From assembly GCA_029865285.1 (NCBI GenBank), contig JAOUHE010000124.1, positions 1 to 5,060 on the forward strand: a stretch of 5,060 bases of DNA, written 5' to 3'. The stretch comes from Chloroflexota bacterium (lineage in GTDB: Bacteria; Chloroflexota; Limnocylindria; QHBO01). Below the pieces are notes generated by a model. The model was not told the DNA's origin. It searched no databases and saw nothing but the letters and a program-made list of their open reading frames with translations. Below are positions 1 to 5,060 of the stretch, one piece after another. The first letter of the stretch is position 1. Every line of letters begins with the position of its first letter. The position numbers and the translations under genes were made by a program.

Positions 1-590
1 TGGCGTACGTGGGCATGACCCGGGCCAAGGACCTCCTCTACCTGGTCCACGCTCGGCATCGCTCCACGTGGGGCGTGGGGGCGGCCGCGGAGCCGTCCCG
101 CTTCCTGGCCGAGCTCCCCGAGGAGCTGCTCTCCTCCGAGCGCGAGGAGCCGGCGCAGTTCCGCCGTACGTGGGGCGCCCAGAGCGGCGGCGGCTGGCAG
201 CGGCGCGGCACCGACGACAGCGACTGGACACCGGGCGGCTACCGTTCCCCGCGCCGAAGCGCCTCGGAGCCGCTGCGACCGGTCAACCTGCCCGACCTGG
301 CGGCACCGGGGCGCGAGCTGGATCGTGCCAAGGAACGCGTCGCGAGCACGCGCTATCAGCCCGGTGAGGAGATCGACCTCGGCAGTGGCGCCTTCACGGC
401 GCCGGCCCCCGGCGGATCGAGCGAAGCGCCTGCCTGGCGGGCAGGCGACAAGGTGCGCCACCGGCGGTTCGGGGAGGGGATCGTGGTCTCGAGCAGGATC
501 GAGAAGAACGACGAATGGGTGACGGTCGCCTTTGTCGGCCAGGAGGTCAAGGAGCTGATCGCCGCGTACGCGGGCCTCGAGCGGATCTGA
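1..590 (+). CDS. pcrA: UvrD/PcrA-type superfamily 1 DNA helicase, C-terminal part (5' end outside the window)
   Basis: ATP-driven 3'-5' DNA helicase acting in nucleotide excision repair, replication restart and clearing of RNA polymerase or recombinase. Only the last 195 residues are here; the frame is open from base 3. The segment begins inside helicase motif VI (AYVGMTRAK, residues 1-9), whose arginine (R7) contacts ATP phosphate in this family. [10 protein letters not shown] stretch follows (about residues 31-39), which is conserved in PcrA after motif VI. Residues about 50-143 are a Gly/Arg/Pro/Ser-rich, probably disordered linker. Residues about 145-195 ([20 protein letters not shown]... 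to the end) match the C-terminal Tudor-like domain of PcrA, which binds RNA polymerase. The linker looks longer than in Bacillus-type PcrA. That Tudor-like domain favours the name pcrA, though uvrD is used in many genomes. The stop lies 17 bases before the next gene. Confidence 0.95.
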   Translation, partial: AYVGMTRAKDLLYLVHARHRSTWGVGAAAEPSRFLAELPEELLSSEREEPAQFRRTWGAQSGGGWQRRGTDDSDWTPGGYRSPRRSASEPLRPVNLPDLAAPGRELDRAKERVASTRYQPGEEIDLGSGAFTAPAPGGSSEAPAWRAGDKVRHRRFGEGIVVSSRIEKNDEWVTVAFVGQEVKELIAAYAGLERI

Positions 591-594
591 CCAC

Positions 595-600
595 TACAAT
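595..600 (+). promoter_or_regulatory. Candidate -10 element of a leaderless promoter for the DinB-like gene
   Basis: TACAAT matches the sigma-70 -10 consensus TATAAT at five of six positions. It stands out as AT-rich in very GC-rich DNA. Seven bases separate it from the ATG at 608, so the expected transcription start falls on or next to the start codon. No Shine-Dalgarno sequence lies between the helicase stop and this ATG, and no convincing -35 hexamer is visible upstream. This is the spacing known for leaderless genes. The call rests on pattern only. Confidence 0.5.
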
Positions 601-607
601 CTCGGCC

Positions 608-3191
<2,584 letters not shown>

Positions 3192-3198
3192 CCTCGAC

Positions 3199-4056
3199 TC
3201 ATGCCGCATCGCCCTCGGCGAGGAAGCGCTCCACCAGCTCGTGGTAGCCGTCGAAGTCGCTGCGCACCGCGTGCCCGGACGTCGGGTCGGCCTCCATCCG
3301 GGCACCGCGGATTCGCATGGCGACCTGCTCGCTCGCGCTGATCGGCACGATCTGGTCCTGGGCGCCGGCGATGACGAGGGTCGGGACGGAGATCTCGCCG
3401 AGGCGATCGGTGACGAAGGACGTCGGGTCGATGGTCGCCCGCAGCTCCGCGATGAAGCGTTCCGGAGTGGACGGGTGGGGCTGGAAGAGCGGCTGAACCG
3501 GGAACGCCTCGGCGTGGACGCTGCCGGCCGGCTTCAGCTGCAGGGCCAGGTGGGCGAAGAAGTCGGCCCACTCGCCGCGCTCGGCCAGGTCGAGCCACTG
3601 GGCCATCCGTCCGGTCATCGCCGACTCGTTCGGCGTCTCCGACGCGACGGAGACGAGCACCAGGCGGCTCACCAGCTCGGGATGATCGACGGTGAGCCAC
3701 AGCGAGATGCGGCCGCCACCCGACTCCGCCTCGATGGCCACCGGCGTCTCCCGGCCGCGCAACGCGCGGATGGCACGCGCCACGGCATCGGCCATGGCCC
3801 GCGGATGCATCAGGTCGGCGGTGACGGCCCCGTCGTGGGGGATCGGGCGCCCCAGCACGATGACCGGGCGGCGCTCGGTGCGTCGCGTCCAGCGCCGCAC
3901 GTGTGCGTGCTCGGTGCCGCTGAGCACGCGCAGGCCCGTCTCCACGCCGCCGATGATGATCACCGGCGTGCCCGGCCCGCCGGGCAGCAGCAGCGCCTCG
4001 ATCCGGCCACCGCGGATCGGGATGGCGAGTGCTCGGGGCTCGTCGGCCAAGGCCAT
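3199..4056 (-). CDS. Alpha/beta-hydrolase fold protein, substrate unknown
   Basis: A 285-residue soluble protein without signal peptide or membrane segment, of usual length for the fold. An early strand (PVIIIGG, 31-37) is followed by the nucleophile elbow AESGG (110-114), giving S112 as nucleophile. The acid is likely D234 in the strand-loop VIAGAQD (228-234), followed by IVP as is common in the family. The histidine is H262 in SGHAV. The triad therefore looks complete and correctly ordered, with a helical cap segment at about 140-215. The elbow has Ala instead of the first Gly of GxSxG. Family members include esterases, C-C hydrolases, haloperoxidase-like and dehalogenase-like enzymes; dehalogenases have Asp as nucleophile, which argues against that activity. 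ATG 4056 is supported by an AGGA ribosome site 8 bases upstream. It is the only gene on the minus strand and lies between ligA and gatC, so it is probably a separate unit not involved in ligation or tRNA charging. Confidence 0.85.
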   Translation of the reverse strand: MALADEPRALAIPIRGGRIEALLLPGGPGTPVIIIGGVETGLRVLSGTEHAHVRRWTRRTERRPVIVLGRPIPHDGAVTADLMHPRAMADAVARAIRALRGRETPVAIEAESGGGRISLWLTVDHPELVSRLVLVSVASETPNESAMTGRMAQWLDLAERGEWADFFAHLALQLKPAGSVHAEAFPVQPLFQPHPSTPERFIAELRATIDPTSFVTDRLGEISVPTLVIAGAQDQIVPISASEQVAMRIRGARMEADPTSGHAVRSDFDGYHELVERFLAEGDAA

Positions 4057-4064
4057 GCGGCGAA

Positions 4065-4068
4065 TCCT
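4065..4068 (-). promoter_or_regulatory. Shine-Dalgarno site of the hydrolase gene
   Basis: Read on the minus strand the bases are AGGA, with 8 bases to the ATG at 4056. This supports that start codon and shows that the gene is translated from a leadered mRNA, unlike its divergent neighbour gatC. No convincing -10 hexamer for the minus-strand promoter was found in the 40-base gap. Confidence 0.5.
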
Positions 4069-4084
4069 GCCAGATGGCGCCTGC

Positions 4085-4090
4085 TAGCAT
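4085..4090 (+). promoter_or_regulatory. Candidate -10 element of a leaderless promoter for gatC
   Basis: TAGCAT fits the TAnnnT core of a -10 element and ends 6 bases before the gatC ATG at 4097, so transcription would begin at the start codon. No Shine-Dalgarno motif lies in the bases before the ATG. A -35 region would fall inside the leader of the divergent hydrolase gene; no good match to TTGACA is seen. The hexamer shares its first four bases with the palindrome GCTAGC (4083-4088), so chance occurrence is possible. Confidence 0.4.
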
Positions 4091-4096
4091 CGGGCC

Positions 4097-4396
4097 ATGA
4101 TCAGCCGATCCGACGTCGAGCACGTCGCACGCCTCGCTCGACTGGGCCTGACCGATGACGAGCTCGACCGCATGGTCGGGCAATTGAGCCGCATCCTGGA
4201 GGCGGTCAACGTGCTCCAGAGCGTGGACACCAGTGCCATTGATCCCACCGCCCAGGTGATCGAACTCGAGAACGTGATGCGCGACGATGTCGTAAGCGAC
4301 CGCCAGCGTCTCTCGCGTGACGCCGCGCTCGCGGGTGCTCCGCTGCGTGAAGGACCGATGCTGCGCGTGCCGGTCGTCCTCGAGGAGGGGCGCTAG
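4097..4396 (+). CDS. gatC: Asp-tRNA(Asn)/Glu-tRNA(Gln) amidotransferase subunit C
   Basis: Small subunit of the GatCAB complex, which converts Glu-tRNA(Gln) and/or Asp-tRNA(Asn) to the amide-charged forms in the cytoplasm. GatC wraps around GatA and stabilises its contact with GatB. The 99-residue length is typical. Family landmarks are [12 protein letters not shown] near the N-terminus (7-18), [10 protein letters not shown] (43-52), ENVMRDD (58-64) and the C-terminal AP...LRVPVVLE (81-96). ATG 4097 gives the standard N-terminus ([10 protein letters not shown]) and directly follows a -10-like hexamer, suggesting that gatC is the first gene of the operon. Its stop is 2 bases before the gatA ATG, and the gatA ribosome site lies within its last codons, so the two are tightly coupled. 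Confidence 0.97.
   Translation: MISRSDVEHVARLARLGLTDDELDRMVGQLSRILEAVNVLQSVDTSAIDPTAQVIELENVMRDDVVSDRQRLSRDAALAGAPLREGPMLRVPVVLEEGR
4383..4388 (+). promoter_or_regulatory. Shine-Dalgarno site of gatA
   Basis: AGGAGG, extended by two further G, sits inside the last codons of gatC with 10 bases to the gatA ATG at 4399. It is the strongest ribosome site in the window. It fixes the gatA start and shows that the organism uses Shine-Dalgarno initiation for an internal operon gene, in contrast to the operon-first genes here. Confidence 0.75.
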
Positions 4397-4398
4397 GC

Positions 4399-5060
4399 AT
4401 GCCGGTAGCCGGAGCCTTGCCGCTCGCGGATCGGACCATCACCGAGGCACGCGAGCTGCTCTCACGCCGCGAGGTGAGCTCGCGCGAGCTGACGGAGGCC
4501 TGCCTGGCGCGCATTGCGCGCGACGGTGAGGATCTCAACACCTTCCTCGCGATCGGCAAGGAGCGGGCGCTCGTCGTCGCCGATGCCGCGGACGCTGCGA
4601 TCGCCGCTGGCGACGCCCGGCCCCTGCTCGGGATCCCGTACGCCCTCAAGGACATCTTCGTGACACGCGCGCTCGACGACGCCGGGCAGCCGGACGGGGG
4701 ACTCCCCACCACCGCGGGTTCGAAGATCCTGGCCAGCTACCTGTCGCCGTACGCATCGAGCGCCGAGGAGCGCCTGGCCGCGGCCGGCGCCGTCCTGCTG
4801 GGCAAGACCAACCTCGACGAGTTCGCGATGGGCAGCTCGAACGAGAACAGCGCCTACGGACCGGTGCGAAACCCGTGGGACCGCTCGACCGTGCCGGGCG
4901 GGAGCAGTGGCGGTTCGTCCGCGGCGGTCGCGGCGGGCCAGGCCTTCTTCGCCACCGGGACCGATACCGGCGGCTCGATCCGCCAGCCGGCAGCCCTCTC
5001 CGGGGTGGTCGGCATGAAACCGACCTACGGGCGGGTGAGCCGCTACGGGATGGTCGCGTT
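4399..5060 (+). CDS. gatA: Asp-tRNA(Asn)/Glu-tRNA(Gln) amidotransferase subunit A, N-terminal part (3' end outside the window)
   Basis: Glutaminase subunit of GatCAB. It is an amidase-signature enzyme that frees ammonia from glutamine and channels it to GatB. The frame is open from ATG 4399 to the window edge (220 codons of a usual 480-490). The Ser-cisSer-Lys triad is visible: K84 in ALKDIF, S169 in the GGSSGGSS signature (167-174) and nucleophile S193 in DTGGSIRQP (189-197). The S169-S193 distance of 24 residues matches characterised members. Other landmarks are PTTAGSKIL (103-111), [20 protein letters not shown] (135-154) and [16 protein letters not shown] (205-220). An extra stretch of roughly ten residues, rich in Asp and Gly, lies between K84 and PTTAGSK compared with well-known GatA proteins. 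The gene directly follows gatC; gatB probably lies nearby outside the window. It is intact as far as seen. Confidence 0.98.
   Translation, partial: MPVAGALPLADRTITEARELLSRREVSSRELTEACLARIARDGEDLNTFLAIGKERALVVADAADAAIAAGDARPLLGIPYALKDIFVTRALDDAGQPDGGLPTTAGSKILASYLSPYASSAEERLAAAGAVLLGKTNLDEFAMGSSNENSAYGPVRNPWDRSTVPGGSSGGSSAAVAAGQAFFATGTDTGGSIRQPAALSGVVGMKPTYGRVSRYGMVA

Noticed and set aside
515..607. Upstream extension of the DinB-like gene by 31 codons
   Set aside because: It would overlap the helicase 3' end, adds residues unlike the family and would ignore the -10-like hexamer just before ATG 608.
3209..3221. Small inverted repeat TCGCC-CTC-GGCGA near the convergent stops, as a possible terminator
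   Set aside because: The stem is only 5 bp, it lies within the hydrolase coding sequence and no T run follows on either strand.
3241..4158. 305-codon plus-strand open frame opposite the hydrolase
   Set aside because: The minus-strand frame has an ordered Ser-Asp-His triad and a ribosome site; the plus-strand translation is Arg/His/Gly-rich and featureless.
4206..4712. 168-codon minus-strand open frame opposite gatC and gatA
   Set aside because: Ser/Arg/Ala-rich mirror frame; both plus-strand genes are unmistakable.

Overview
The window is a compact, GC-rich bacterial chromosome segment of core housekeeping genes. About 66 bases in total lie between genes. Third codon positions are strongly G/C. 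From left to right it holds: the 3' end of a UvrD/PcrA-type helicase (+), a small DinB-superfamily protein (+), a complete NAD-dependent DNA ligase ligA (+), an alpha/beta-hydrolase (-), gatC (+) and the first 220 codons of gatA (+), which runs off the right edge. No RNA genes, mobile elements, CRISPR arrays or long repeats were seen, and no stretch over 300 bases lacks a gene.

Bases 1-3191 form a left-hand block. The helicase stops at 590. The DinB-like ORF starts 17 bases later, just after a TACAAT hexamer. Its 3' end overlaps the ligA start by 11 bases, so these two are very likely co-transcribed and translationally coupled. Bases 3199-4056 hold the hydrolase on the opposite strand. It converges on ligA with only 7 bases between the stops and diverges from gatC with a 40-base gap. 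From 4097 onwards is the start of a gatCA(B) operon for the indirect route to Gln-tRNA(Gln) and/or Asn-tRNA(Asn).

The order pcrA, ligA, gatC, gatA is a known conserved neighbourhood, seen for example in Bacillus subtilis, where pcrA-ligA and gatCAB lie close together. Here two lineage-specific genes, the DinB-like ORF and the hydrolase, sit between the core genes. GC content, leaderless-looking starts and the small insertions in LigA and GatA suggest a high-GC lineage such as Chloroflexota or Actinomycetota. That is inference; the sequence alone does not settle the phylum.

No clearly novel multi-gene system is present. The most interesting points are two operon-first genes whose ATG lies 6-7 bases after a -10-like hexamer with no Shine-Dalgarno (a leaderless signature), the DinB-like gene coupled to ligA, insertions in LigA and GatA next to functional motifs, and a hydrolase with a non-canonical nucleophile elbow.
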